DNA from: Aquimarina sp. Aq78
GTDB taxonomy: Bacteria > Bacteroidota > Bacteroidia > Flavobacteriales > Flavobacteriaceae
NCBI RefSeq assembly: GCF_900299525.1
Contig: NZ_OMKA01000026.1
Coordinates: 186,001-250,000, forward strand
DNA length: 64,000 bases
Direction: 5' to 3'
Shown in pieces: positions 19,336 through 28,000 of this stretch. The notes under the pieces were generated by a model. It had not been told where the DNA came from, did no database searches, and saw only the letters and a list, made by a program, of their open reading frames with translations. Positions within the stretch are counted from its first letter, which is position 1. Each line of letters opens with the position of its first letter. The translations under genes were made by a program, and so were the position numbers.

Positions 19336-20415
19336 ATGGCTAGTATAGAAATCCGTCATTTAAAACTTATTGATACCGTTGCAGCCGTAGGAACCTTAAA
19401 AAATGCGGCCGAGAAACTTTTTCTTACACAATCGGCATTAAGCCATCAGCTTAAAGAGTTAGAATCCCGCCTAGGCACCCAGATATTTTATAGAGTTAAT
19501 AATCAATTGGTGTTTACTACGTCTGGTAAAGAGTTACGAGATGCCAGTAAAGAAATACTAGAACGTCTGAAACAGGCAGAAAATAATATTCAGGAAATAG
19601 GTCAAGATCACATGAAGAGTTATATTCATGGATATTCTCAAGAGGAAACAACTCGATTAAATGACCAGGCTAATTCTATTGCAGAGCTTTTGCACTGGGA
19701 CTCAAAATGGAAAAAAGGCTCTCTAATTCTTGAGGCTGGTTGTGGCGTTGGGGCACAAACCAAAATCATAGCAAAGAACAACTCAGATTCGACTTTTATT
19801 TCTGTAGACTTGTCTACTACGTCATTAGAAAAAGCAGAGGCATCGATCAAAGAACACAATATCAAAAATGTAGAGTTTAAGGTGGCCGATTTGTTACACT
19901 TACCTTTTAAAGACGGTCATTTTGATCACATTTTTGTTTGCTTTGTTTTAGAACATATTCCCCACCCAAAAGAAGCTCTACAGGAACTAAAGAGAGTTCT
20001 TAAACCGGGGGGAACACTTATGATAATTGAAGGAGATCATGGTTCTACATATTTTTATCCAGATAGTCTATCTGCTCAAAAAGTGGTGCAGGCACAAGTA
20101 ACTTTACAACAACAAAAAGGAGGGAATGCTAATATTGGCAGAGCGCTATATCCATTATTACTTGATTCGGGATTTAAGAACATCACTATTTCTCCAAGAC
20201 AGGTATATGTTGATGATTCAAAACCCGAATTAGTAGATGGGTTTATTAAAAATACTTTTACGGCTATGGTCAGAGGGATTACAGAAGAAGCATTAGCAAA
20301 GAAAATTATTAGCAAAGAAGAAATAAATAATGGTATTAATGATTTGTATAAGACGGCTGAAGGAGGAGGTACATTTTGTTATACTTTTTTTAAAGGAATA
20401 GCGATTAAAGATTAA
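19336..20415 (+). CDS. LysR-type DNA-binding domain fused to a class I SAM methyltransferase
   Basis: A 359-residue fusion. Residues 1-65 are a LysR-family winged helix-turn-helix close in pattern to MetR (RHLKLIDTVAAVGTLKNAAE, TQSALSHQLKELESRLG), followed by the usual linker helix to about residue 90. The expected periplasmic-binding-protein-like effector domain is absent. In its place residues about 93-359 form a Rossmann SAM methyltransferase: motif I LEAGCGVGAQT (132-142), acidic Asp158 in FISVDLS, then VADLLHLPF, HFDHIFVCFVLEHIPHP and LKRVLKPGGTLMIIEGDHG. An internal ATG at 19612 (Met93) begins the methyltransferase portion, so a second shorter product is possible. No frameshift is needed; the fusion is in one continuous frame. 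There are no close neighbours on this strand. Possible roles are a SAM- or substrate-responsive regulator, or a promoter-targeted enzyme; neither is established here. Confidence 0.88.
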   Translation: MASIEIRHLKLIDTVAAVGTLKNAAEKLFLTQSALSHQLKELESRLGTQIFYRVNNQLVFTTSGKELRDASKEILERLKQAENNIQEIGQDHMKSYIHGYSQEETTRLNDQANSIAELLHWDSKWKKGSLILEAGCGVGAQTKIIAKNNSDSTFISVDLSTTSLEKAEASIKEHNIKNVEFKVADLLHLPFKDGHFDHIFVCFVLEHIPHPKEALQELKRVLKPGGTLMIIEGDHGSTYFYPDSLSAQKVVQAQVTLQQQKGGNANIGRALYPLLLDSGFKNITISPRQVYVDDSKPELVDGFIKNTFTAMVRGITEEALAKKIISKEEINNGINDLYKTAEGGGTFCYTFFKGIAIKD

Positions 20416-20698
20416 TGAATTAAGTTATCCAGCTTACCATATATTCGGATAGAATTAACAGTAAAGCTATAATCTTGGTGCTTGTTAGGAGTTGAATTTA
20501 AAATCCTTCATGAATGGATTTGTTTTTATGTTTTACCTCGGCTCTTGTACACTGGATTATAGCTTGTTGTTTGATTTTGAGTACCTATGTTAGTGTGAAG
20601 GCTATGTAACTACTAGTAAAATTAGGGTATACCAGAATTATAAAACAATTACTCTGTTACAACGTTTTATAGACAGTACAAACTAAAAATGTTGTATT

Positions 20699-20950
20699 AT
20701 GAAAACTTTAAAAAAGTGTTTATTAGTAGTAGTATTAGTATTTTCAGTATTGGCCTGTGGTGAAAAGAAAAAAGAGGCTGAAGCTGCAGAGAAATCAAAA
20801 AAGACTGCGGTAGTCGCTAAAAAGAGTCAAAAAAAGATAGTTACTAAAACACTATCTAAAAAAGAGCAGCGAAAATTAAGAAGAGAACAACGAAAACGAG
20901 AACGCCAAGCAAGAAGAAAAAAGCGTGAACTCAAGAAGAACAAAAAGTAA
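20699..20950 (+). CDS. Very basic small lipoprotein, unknown function
   Basis: An 83-residue protein. The N terminus is a lipoprotein signal (VLVFSVLACGEKKKE, Cys20). The 63-residue mature part is almost entirely Lys, Arg, Glu, Gln and Ala, with a C-terminal stretch such as KEQRKLRREQRKRERQARR that should form a highly positive helix. It resembles no enzyme family. A lipid-anchored polycationic helix could bind nucleic acid, lipid A phosphates or peptidoglycan, but low-complexity composition makes any homology unreliable. It is followed immediately by a strong terminator, and the clean signal peptide argues that it is a real gene. Confidence 0.7.
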   Translation: MKTLKKCLLVVVLVFSVLACGEKKKEAEAAEKSKKTAVVAKKSQKKIVTKTLSKKEQRKLRREQRKRERQARRKKRELKKNKK

Positions 20951-20955
20951 ATAGT

Positions 20956-20989
20956 AAAAAAGGCTGAATTATTAAATTCAGCCTTTTTT
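20956..20989. terminator. Strong bidirectional terminator
   Basis: A 15-bp perfect stem (AAAAAAGGCTGAATT and AATTCAGCCTTTTTT) with a 4-base loop. It lies between the convergent basic lipoprotein gene (ends 20950) and the M57 protease gene (ends 21008) and has T-rich tails in both directions. Confidence 0.92.
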
Positions 20990-21007
20990 TATACATCAAA
21001 ACTATTT

Positions 21008-21847
21008 TCAGTATAATATATTTAATGCCAGAATATCGGTAGCTGTTAATTCACCATCTGCAGTAGTACTAAAACAGGCTAACATAACAGAATCTGTATA
21101 TGGAGACCAAGGAGTTCCCGGTATCCAAATAGGTGAGGGCCCGGCAGGCACAGGACCAGTATACCCACAACTCTGAAGGTTGTACCAATCTTGATGAGCT
21201 AGCCCAATAGCATGTCCTATCTCATGAGTCATTACATGCTCTACCACATTAGTACTAAAACTATTTGTACCTGCTTTAATTTGGATATACTTACCCGGTC
21301 TACCTGCTGCAGTAGGAATTGTAGCAATTCCACCACCACCTAGTTGATTATTATTATACACTACCATATCCGCTGGACCAAAATCAGTACCAAAAGTTAG
21401 TCTAAATCGTAGTGAATTACCCAAACTATTATAGTTATTTACAGCCCACCGTAAAGCGGTTTGCATTTTACTGGTGAGAGCATACCCAGAACCCGTATAT
21501 CCAAGGATATCAATAACTCTATAAGGTGGTGATACTATGTGTGGAAACCGGAATTGTTTCTGGTTAGTTGTTTTAGGTTTTAACTTGCTATAATTTTTTA
21601 AATCAGATACGGGGATTAAAATATCTCCCGAAACCAAATATTTTTTTTTAATACCATCTAATGTGGTAATATCTTCAATCGTAACATTATCAGTGTTTAT
21701 AAACATGGCAGATAACTTATCAAGTTGTGCTTTTGTGGGTTTTAAAGCTACCTGTTCGGGTATTTCATTAGTAATCTCATCTTTATCGCAAGACCCAAAA
21801 AATCCAGCAATAATAATGCAAAATACTAATAGTTTAAACTTTTCCAT
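21008..21847 (-). CDS. HEIGH-type (M57) zinc metalloprotease, lipoprotein, copy 1
   Basis: A 279-residue lipoprotein (FFGSCDKDE, Cys20) with a metzincin-type zinc site: HEIGHAIGLAH, giving His208, Glu209, His212 and His218, and a likely Met-turn at SVMLACF (Met255). The HEIGH sequence and overall size fit the M57 dual-action HEIGH metallopeptidase family. Residues 25-95 form a conserved prodomain-like segment (PTKAQLDKL, NTDNVTIED, YLVSGDILIP) that is also present in copy 2. The protein is expected on the cell surface or periplasmic face. It lies directly downstream of copy 2 in the same direction, separated by a hairpin. The substrate is unknown. Confidence 0.87.
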   Translation of the reverse strand: MEKFKLLVFCIIIAGFFGSCDKDEITNEIPEQVALKPTKAQLDKLSAMFINTDNVTIEDITTLDGIKKKYLVSGDILIPVSDLKNYSKLKPKTTNQKQFRFPHIVSPPYRVIDILGYTGSGYALTSKMQTALRWAVNNYNSLGNSLRFRLTFGTDFGPADMVVYNNNQLGGGGIATIPTAAGRPGKYIQIKAGTNSFSTNVVEHVMTHEIGHAIGLAHQDWYNLQSCGYTGPVPAGPSPIWIPGTPWSPYTDSVMLACFSTTADGELTATDILALNILY

Positions 21848-21917
21848 TTTGTTTTAGTTTTAAGAATATTTAAGTTGTTTTAGTTTTCGAAATTTCTGAA
21901 TGGTAATCTCTGTTATG

Positions 21918-21950
21918 ATAAATCTCCAGAGTTTTGCTCTGGAGATTTAT
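21918..21950 (-). terminator. Hairpin between the two HEIGH protease genes
   Basis: A perfect 14-bp inverted repeat (ATAAATCTCCAGAG and CTCTGGAGATTTAT) with a 5-base loop lies downstream of copy 2 and upstream of copy 1. No clear T-run follows on the minus strand, so it may be an intergenic attenuator or mRNA-stabilising hairpin rather than a full terminator. Confidence 0.6.
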
Positions 21951-21973
21951 TGTTATCTCTCAAAAGGATATCA

Positions 21974-22810
21974 TTAGTATAGTATATTTAATGCTGTTTT
22001 GTCTGTAGGTGTTAATTCACCATCTTCACCAGCACTAAAACATGCTAACATAATAGAGTCTGCATTGGGAGACCAAGGAGTTCCCGGTATCCAAATAGCA
22101 CTAGACTCGGCAGGCAAAGTGCCAGTATACCCACAGCTTTGACGGTTATACCAGTCTTGATGCCTGAATCCAACGCAGTGCCCAATCTCATGACCGATTA
22201 CATGCTCATTTACATTAGTACTATATGCATCTGTTCCTGCTTTGATTCTAACCCATTTGTATGGTTTGCCGGCAGGAGTAGGAAATCCTGCAATTCCACC
22301 TGCAGCTCCTGCGATTTTATAAACTACGATATCCGCAGCCGCGACGTTAGTACCATAACTAAGCGTAAAATTAAGTGTGTTGGGTAACACATTATAGTTA
22401 AAAACGGCCCAGGATAAAGCTGTTTTCATCTTAGGAGTTAATGCAAAACCACCCCCAGTATACCCAAGAATTTTAATATTTCTATTAGGTGGAGATACTA
22501 GGTTTGGTGTTCGGTATTGTTTACTATCATCATCACGAGACTTTAGTTCCGGATATTTGTTTAAATCTGCTATTGGAACTGTAATATCTCCTGAAACCAA
22601 GTGTTTGGCAGAAGAACCGTCTAAAAAGGTAAAATCTTCAATCGTAACATTATCAGTATTCACTCCCATATTATGCAACTTCTCGAGTTGTGCTTTTGTG
22701 GGCTCTATTTTCACCTGTTCTAGTGCTTCATTTGTAACTTCATCTTTTTGGCAAGACGAAATAAATCCAGCAATAATAGCGCAAAGCGCTAATAATTTCC
22801 ATTTTTTCAT
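21974..22810 (-). CDS. HEIGH-type (M57) zinc metalloprotease, lipoprotein, copy 2
   Basis: A 278-residue paralogue of the downstream gene, with the same layout: lipobox FISSCQKDE (Cys20), prodomain-like segment with PTKAQLEKL and NTDNVTIED, and zinc motif HEIGHCVGFRH (His207, Glu208, His211, His217). SIMLACF provides the Met-turn. Both copies share the C-terminal IWIPGTPWSP and an ending of ALNILY. The two have diverged strongly in the middle of the catalytic domain (for example GGGGIATIPTA against AGGIAGFPTP), so specificity may differ. This is the promoter-proximal member of the pair; the 738-base upstream gap should hold the promoter. Confidence 0.87.
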   Translation of the reverse strand: MKKWKLLALCAIIAGFISSCQKDEVTNEALEQVKIEPTKAQLEKLHNMGVNTDNVTIEDFTFLDGSSAKHLVSGDITVPIADLNKYPELKSRDDDSKQYRTPNLVSPPNRNIKILGYTGGGFALTPKMKTALSWAVFNYNVLPNTLNFTLSYGTNVAAADIVVYKIAGAAGGIAGFPTPAGKPYKWVRIKAGTDAYSTNVNEHVIGHEIGHCVGFRHQDWYNRQSCGYTGTLPAESSAIWIPGTPWSPNADSIMLACFSAGEDGELTPTDKTALNILY

Positions 22811-23548
22811 TTTGATTTAGTTTTAAGATTATTAAATAAGTTAGTTTTTGAAGCCTACAAGGATTCATGAGATCATTCTTTTAGAAACAGTTACTTTCGG
22901 CGCCAGATATATTTTTGTTTCTTACCTATTGGATGGTTTTGTCCTAATGATACTATAATCATTGTGGGATTCTAACCATTAGAGTGGAGTAGTATCAAAT
23001 GAAGAAATATTTAATCTCTATTGATTTTAATTTTAAAAGTATTCAAATCTATCTATCTATAAAAATAGAATAATAACATTCTTAATTGTTTGAAAATATA
23101 ATCAACTGATTGTTAGGTAATTAAAATTGTTATTCAGGAAAATCACTATATAAAAATGGGTTAATTAACTGTATAGAGACTAGTCATAAACTCTGGATAA
23201 AAACAGGTATTTGGATGTTTTTTTTTGATGAGAACCCGTAATGTTATGTTGTTGAAAAACAATGTGTTATGTGTATTTTTTAAAAAACCTCCTTTTAATT
23301 AGATTATTTTCTTTACATTTAGATAAAATTGCCTCATAATCAAGATTTTACAGAATTTTGTTATGAGGTTTTTATATTAGAAAACTACTTGATACTACTC
23401 CGTAACAATATCTGGTGAGCACCTCTCATGATCAGATGTTTTAGTATTTGAATATCTCATATTATACCTCGTTAAACCCTGATTAGATTTTTGGTATCTC
23501 TTCTGGGTTATTAAACTTTTCATTAATACTATCTAAAACAAAACTAAA
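22811..23548. other. 738-base intergenic region without a recognised gene
   Basis: This is the divergent spacer between the HEIGH protease pair and the metallophosphoesterase. It is very AT-rich and shows no convincing frame on either strand. An 8-bp inverted repeat (CCTCATAA at 23332-23339, TTATGAGG at 23361-23368) followed by TTTTTA could be a weak terminator of an unseen transcript. Promoters for both neighbours must be here, but no good TTG/TAnnTTTG pair was recognised. Confidence 0.5.
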
Positions 23549-24946
23549 ATGGAATCTTCACAAAAAACACTAGAACAGATCCAAAAAGAATTGCAAGATG
23601 CAGTACAAAAAGGAGTTGTAGTAGAAACTCATTTCTGGGTTACTTTTCAGAAATCAGAAGACTTGCTTATTCAATTAATGAATACCGAAACACCGCCTCC
23701 ACCGCTACCTCCTGGTGCCGATGAGAGTATTGAATTTGGATGGGTACTGTATTACCTAAACAACAAAGCACCTTCTTGGTTAAAGCCTATTTTGAAATTT
23801 TTAAAAATGCCTGCTTCAAAAATCACAACTAAAGAATGGGATCATTGGTGGACAATTTGGGAAGGCGAAGGCAAATTAACAGGCGATGGTTCTCTGGTCT
23901 CTACAGCCAAGTATGCCGAATTGGATATGGGTGACCCAAAAGGAACAGGGTGGCCATTGGCAATACTCAATTTTTTATACTATCGATTTTTCCCTAAAAA
24001 AATACATCCATTTGTTCATAATGATCCTCCAACTACAATTAAAATAACCCCTTCTTCTCAACCGTCATTAAAAATTGCATTATTTGGAGATTGGGGGACA
24101 GGAAAATACAAGGATGGAAATTTACCAGATAGCCCATCGCAAATGGTGATGCAACAAATTGCGAAACAGACCCCGGATATTATGATTCACCTGGGAGATG
24201 TATATTATGCAGGTCTTGAATCTGAAGAACAAAATAATTTATTAAACTGTTGGAAACCTGCTCCTCTTGGCAACTTTACTCTTAATTCTAATCACGAAAT
24301 GTATGATGGTGCAAATGGTTTATATAAAACAGCACTTGCATCTTCAGTTTTTGAGAAGCAAAAAGGAGGAACCTATTTTTCTATTACCTATGGGGATTGG
24401 GTAATTATGGGTCTGGACTCTGCCTATAATGCAACTGATATGTATATGGATGGAGTAATCAATGATGTATACCAATCAGGACCAGAAGGATTTATAGCTA
24501 CACAGTCTAAGGGTAAGAAAACAATACTGCTTACTCACCATAACCCAATGGATGTGCAAGGAAAGTATACAAATTCGCTATGGAATGATGTTGTTAAAGA
24601 TTCTCTTATGGGAAGACATCCCGAAGTGTGGTATTGGGGTCATATTCACAATGGAGTCGTTTATAACAATACTGCTGCAAGTCACTCTACTTTAGCTAGG
24701 TGCCTGGGACATTCTGGTATTCCATTTGGTAATGCAGAATGGTTAGAGGGTAACAATAATGGGAATTTTGGTACCATTGATCATTATGCTCATACTCCAT
24801 TAGAAAACCCTTCTCCCAATAACAAATTAAGAGTTAAAAATGGATTTGCTATTTTAGAGATTAAAGGCGGAAAATTAACAGAAACCTGGTATGATCAAGA
24901 CGGAACTCTTTCGTGGACATCAAAAGCCCCAGAATTATCATATTAG
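23549..24946 (+). CDS. Calcineurin-like metallophosphoesterase with extra N-terminal domain
   Basis: A 465-residue metallophosphoesterase resembling the purple-acid-phosphatase branch. The dinuclear metal motifs appear in order: FGDWGTG (about 185), HLGDVYYAG (about 215), SNHEMYD in place of the usual GNHE (about 250), LLTHHNP (about 330) and WGHIHNG (about 355). In the Asn-His-Glu motif the leading Gly is replaced by Ser. The first 170 residues or so form a separate domain, with helical start, proline-rich TPPPPLPPG, and Trp-rich KEWDHWWTIWEGEG, which I do not recognise. No signal peptide is visible, which is unusual beside so many exported proteins and suggests a cytoplasmic enzyme or non-classical export. 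It ends convergently with the giant nuclease gene across a terminator. Confidence 0.83.
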   Translation: MESSQKTLEQIQKELQDAVQKGVVVETHFWVTFQKSEDLLIQLMNTETPPPPLPPGADESIEFGWVLYYLNNKAPSWLKPILKFLKMPASKITTKEWDHWWTIWEGEGKLTGDGSLVSTAKYAELDMGDPKGTGWPLAILNFLYYRFFPKKIHPFVHNDPPTTIKITPSSQPSLKIALFGDWGTGKYKDGNLPDSPSQMVMQQIAKQTPDIMIHLGDVYYAGLESEEQNNLLNCWKPAPLGNFTLNSNHEMYDGANGLYKTALASSVFEKQKGGTYFSITYGDWVIMGLDSAYNATDMYMDGVINDVYQSGPEGFIATQSKGKKTILLTHHNPMDVQGKYTNSLWNDVVKDSLMGRHPEVWYWGHIHNGVVYNNTAASHSTLARCLGHSGIPFGNAEWLEGNNNGNFGTIDHYAHTPLENPSPNNKLRVKNGFAILEIKGGKLTETWYDQDGTLSWTSKAPELSY

Positions 24947-24994
24947 ATGATGTATATTATTATAAAAGAGAGGTTTTGACCTCTATAAATGAAA

Positions 24995-25022
24995 AACCCT
25001 GCGAAGTCATCTTCGCAGGGTT
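24995..25022. terminator. Bidirectional terminator
   Basis: A perfect 12-bp stem (AACCCTGCGAAG and CTTCGCAGGGTT) with a TCAT loop lies between the convergent metallophosphoesterase and giant nuclease genes. A smaller 6-bp hairpin (AGAGGT and ACCTCT, 24969-24984) precedes it. Confidence 0.85.
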
Positions 25023-25041
25023 GATATTTTGTGTTTGCCAA

Positions 25042-28000
25042 TTATTTTTTAATTATCTTTTTAGTTATATTAAGTTTTCCATTTGTACTGAAAGCATGTA
25101 CAACATAAAACCCTTTTGGATAACGATTCATATCAATAGATAATTTTGATTGCCCGGCATTAAGTTGTATTGTTTGAGTATATACAGTTTTGCCAGTTAC
25201 ATCAGTAATTATAACATCTACATCTCCTTCAACAAGAGTATTAAAATCTATAGATAATTGATTTTTAAATGGATTTGGAGAAACAAAAACACTTGCTTCT
25301 TCTAATCCAAAATCCTTGGTGAGTAATTCACTTTCAAGAGCAGTAGGGTTTTCTGTATAGACCATAGTATTTTTTGTAGCGATACGCTCACCATTTTCAA
25401 GACATACAATAGCATCTAAGTCATAGCCATCTGCAAACCATGGAAAATTAGCTTTATCACTTGTATCCACAACTTTGATATATTTTGCAGAACGTAAGTT
25501 ACCCGTTGCAAGATCAAATTCTCCATCCTGGCAAGTTGTTCCTAAAGAAACAAATTCAATACCATCCTGAGAAGCAAATACTTCTGCTGATTCTGGATAG
25601 TAATTACAAGGGACGTTGTCAAAGAACCCTGTAGATTCGAATACTGCAAATTCATTAGTACCAGCATTATCAAAAATTTCGTTGTTTAGTTCTATGGTGA
25701 TCGATCCACCAAACCCTAAACTCACAAAATTAAAATACCTTTTTTCTCTGGGAGTTCCTAGGGCACGCTTAGTCTTGCTTCTAAGTCGGGATATTCTTCC
25801 TCCATCTTTTCTCTTGCCTTGATCAAAAGCTACCACAGATGCTCCCGAACAATCATTATTTACAAATTCTGGTTCTAGCAAGAATCGTGCAGAAACGGGT
25901 AAGTGATCCGATGTAGTGAATGCATAGTCATTATCATATACGTCGTAATGAACAGTTACAGAATTTTCGATATAAGCTTCATTAAGTTCATTGGTTACCA
26001 TGATATGATCAATCATATTTTCTCTAAAAACGAATGATCGCAATCCTGCTTCGCTTAGTGCAGAAGATACAATCGTGTAATTAGCAGTGTCATCTACATA
26101 TTCCTGAAAACTAGAAATGGTTGATGGGATATCTGCTACGGTTTCATCTACATCGTCATTATAATCTCCCAAAAGAATAACCTTGTTGTTTGCAAAATTA
26201 GCATCTAGCGAATCTTTTAATACTTCGACATCATATTTACGCATATCATATCGATTTTGAGGACCATTGCTACTATTTGCTCTGGCATGTAATGCGATCA
26301 AATCAATACGTTCTGTAACTCCATTAATGGTTACATCTGCAGTCATTAAAAATGGTAATCTTCCACTAGCATAGAAACGATCTGTTTCGCTAGGGTAATC
26401 TACAAGCGCAGATGCATCTCCACCATTATATAGCGGATGAATAGATGTAAACATTGCTCTTGTTTCGACCACAGAAACGGTTTCAGTATTATAAATAAAT
26501 CCTACTTTTTGTGATACTCCACCAGAACCAGGACGAGAAACGGCATCGGATAAAATATAATCATACCCTGGTAACAGGTTTACTAATTCTTCAAATAATA
26601 CATCATCAGCAATTTCTTCTACAGCATATACATCTGCTTTTAGTTTTTTAAGTACTGTAGCAGTACTATCTCTTTGAATTGCATCAGACATAGGGTTTTG
26701 ACCTACAGGTGAGTTGTTTTCATCACCAAACCATTCGATATTCCAGGTTACTACATCAAAAGTATCTTCTTTAGGAAAACCTACTGTGTCTCCTGGTGGA
26801 ATAAATTCTACCGCACAAGGAATATCTGAAGCTTGCCTTGGCAGTAACTGGAAGAATTCTCTAAAACGACCTATCACACCAGTGATTTCTGAACAGGTAA
26901 CAGGTTGTGCTTTACCTACTATAGAAGCTACGTCGTTATCAACACGTAGTTCTCCGTTTCCGCTAGCATCGGTAAGGGTGAAGTTAGAGTTTCCAAATAA
27001 AAGATCTCCTGGATTAGGGAATGTGGTATTAAGTACTCGAACCAATTCTCCCGGATGATCTGCAAGTTGTGTAAGCGTAATGTCTAGTGGTGTAATTGGG
27101 TTTTGAGGAAGACCGTTATTTACTACTTCAGCTACAGAACTAATTTGAATCTGATCATTAAAAACGGCTCTGACTCCTGTTATGGTAATAGAATCTCCAA
27201 CTTTTAGAGCTGTATTAGCTTGCACCTGGTCATCAAAAACAGCGATACCACCAGTAGCATCCTGAATAAATGCAGGACCATTAAAACTATCGGTAACAGT
27301 TAGTACTCCTGCAATAGTTACCGGAGTTCCCTCTGCAACAGCTCTAGCTTCTGCAATGCTTATTGGGTCACCAGGAGTTACTATTACACCATCGTTATCT
27401 GCTCCTGGTGTTGGAGCTTTAGCGACATATGTAGCAGTATTTCGAACTCCTCCTTGTCCATTAGGACTTCGCTGTAAAGACTCTCCATCTTTGTTTCCAT
27501 TTGTGTTTTCGTTCACCTGTGGCTGATCTGTATTTAGAAGTACTAATAATTCTAGATCATCAGCATCATCGGTATCATATACAATGGCATCAATGATATT
27601 TTCGGTAGTAACCGCTGTTCCATTAGGGAAGCTTGTAGCATCTCCAAAATACAAGACTACAGCATCTGCACCATTTTGGAACGTATTTCCGGGAACGACA
27701 AGGTTTACATTGGCAACATCTGCATTACCAACCACAAAATATCCTTCGGCATTGGTAGTAAAACCATCTAAATCAATGGCGTTATAACTGGTATTATTAC
27801 TTCCGTTATAATTTACCAATACATAACCATCAAGTGAGGTATTTCCGGTTCCACCATCATATAGTTCTACAAACTCTAAAGCATCAGAGCCTTGAGTATC
27901 TGCATCCAGTTCGTTAATAATAAGATTAACTATCTCTGTTGCATTGGTATTTGCTCCTCCCGGAGTAGGAATTGCTTGTGTGTATGTTGAGGTATTTCTT

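Noticed and set aside
23332..23368. Inverted repeat near the metallophosphoesterase as a firm terminator
   Set aside because: The stem is 8 bp with a 21-base loop and no gene ends nearby; noted only within the intergenic entry.
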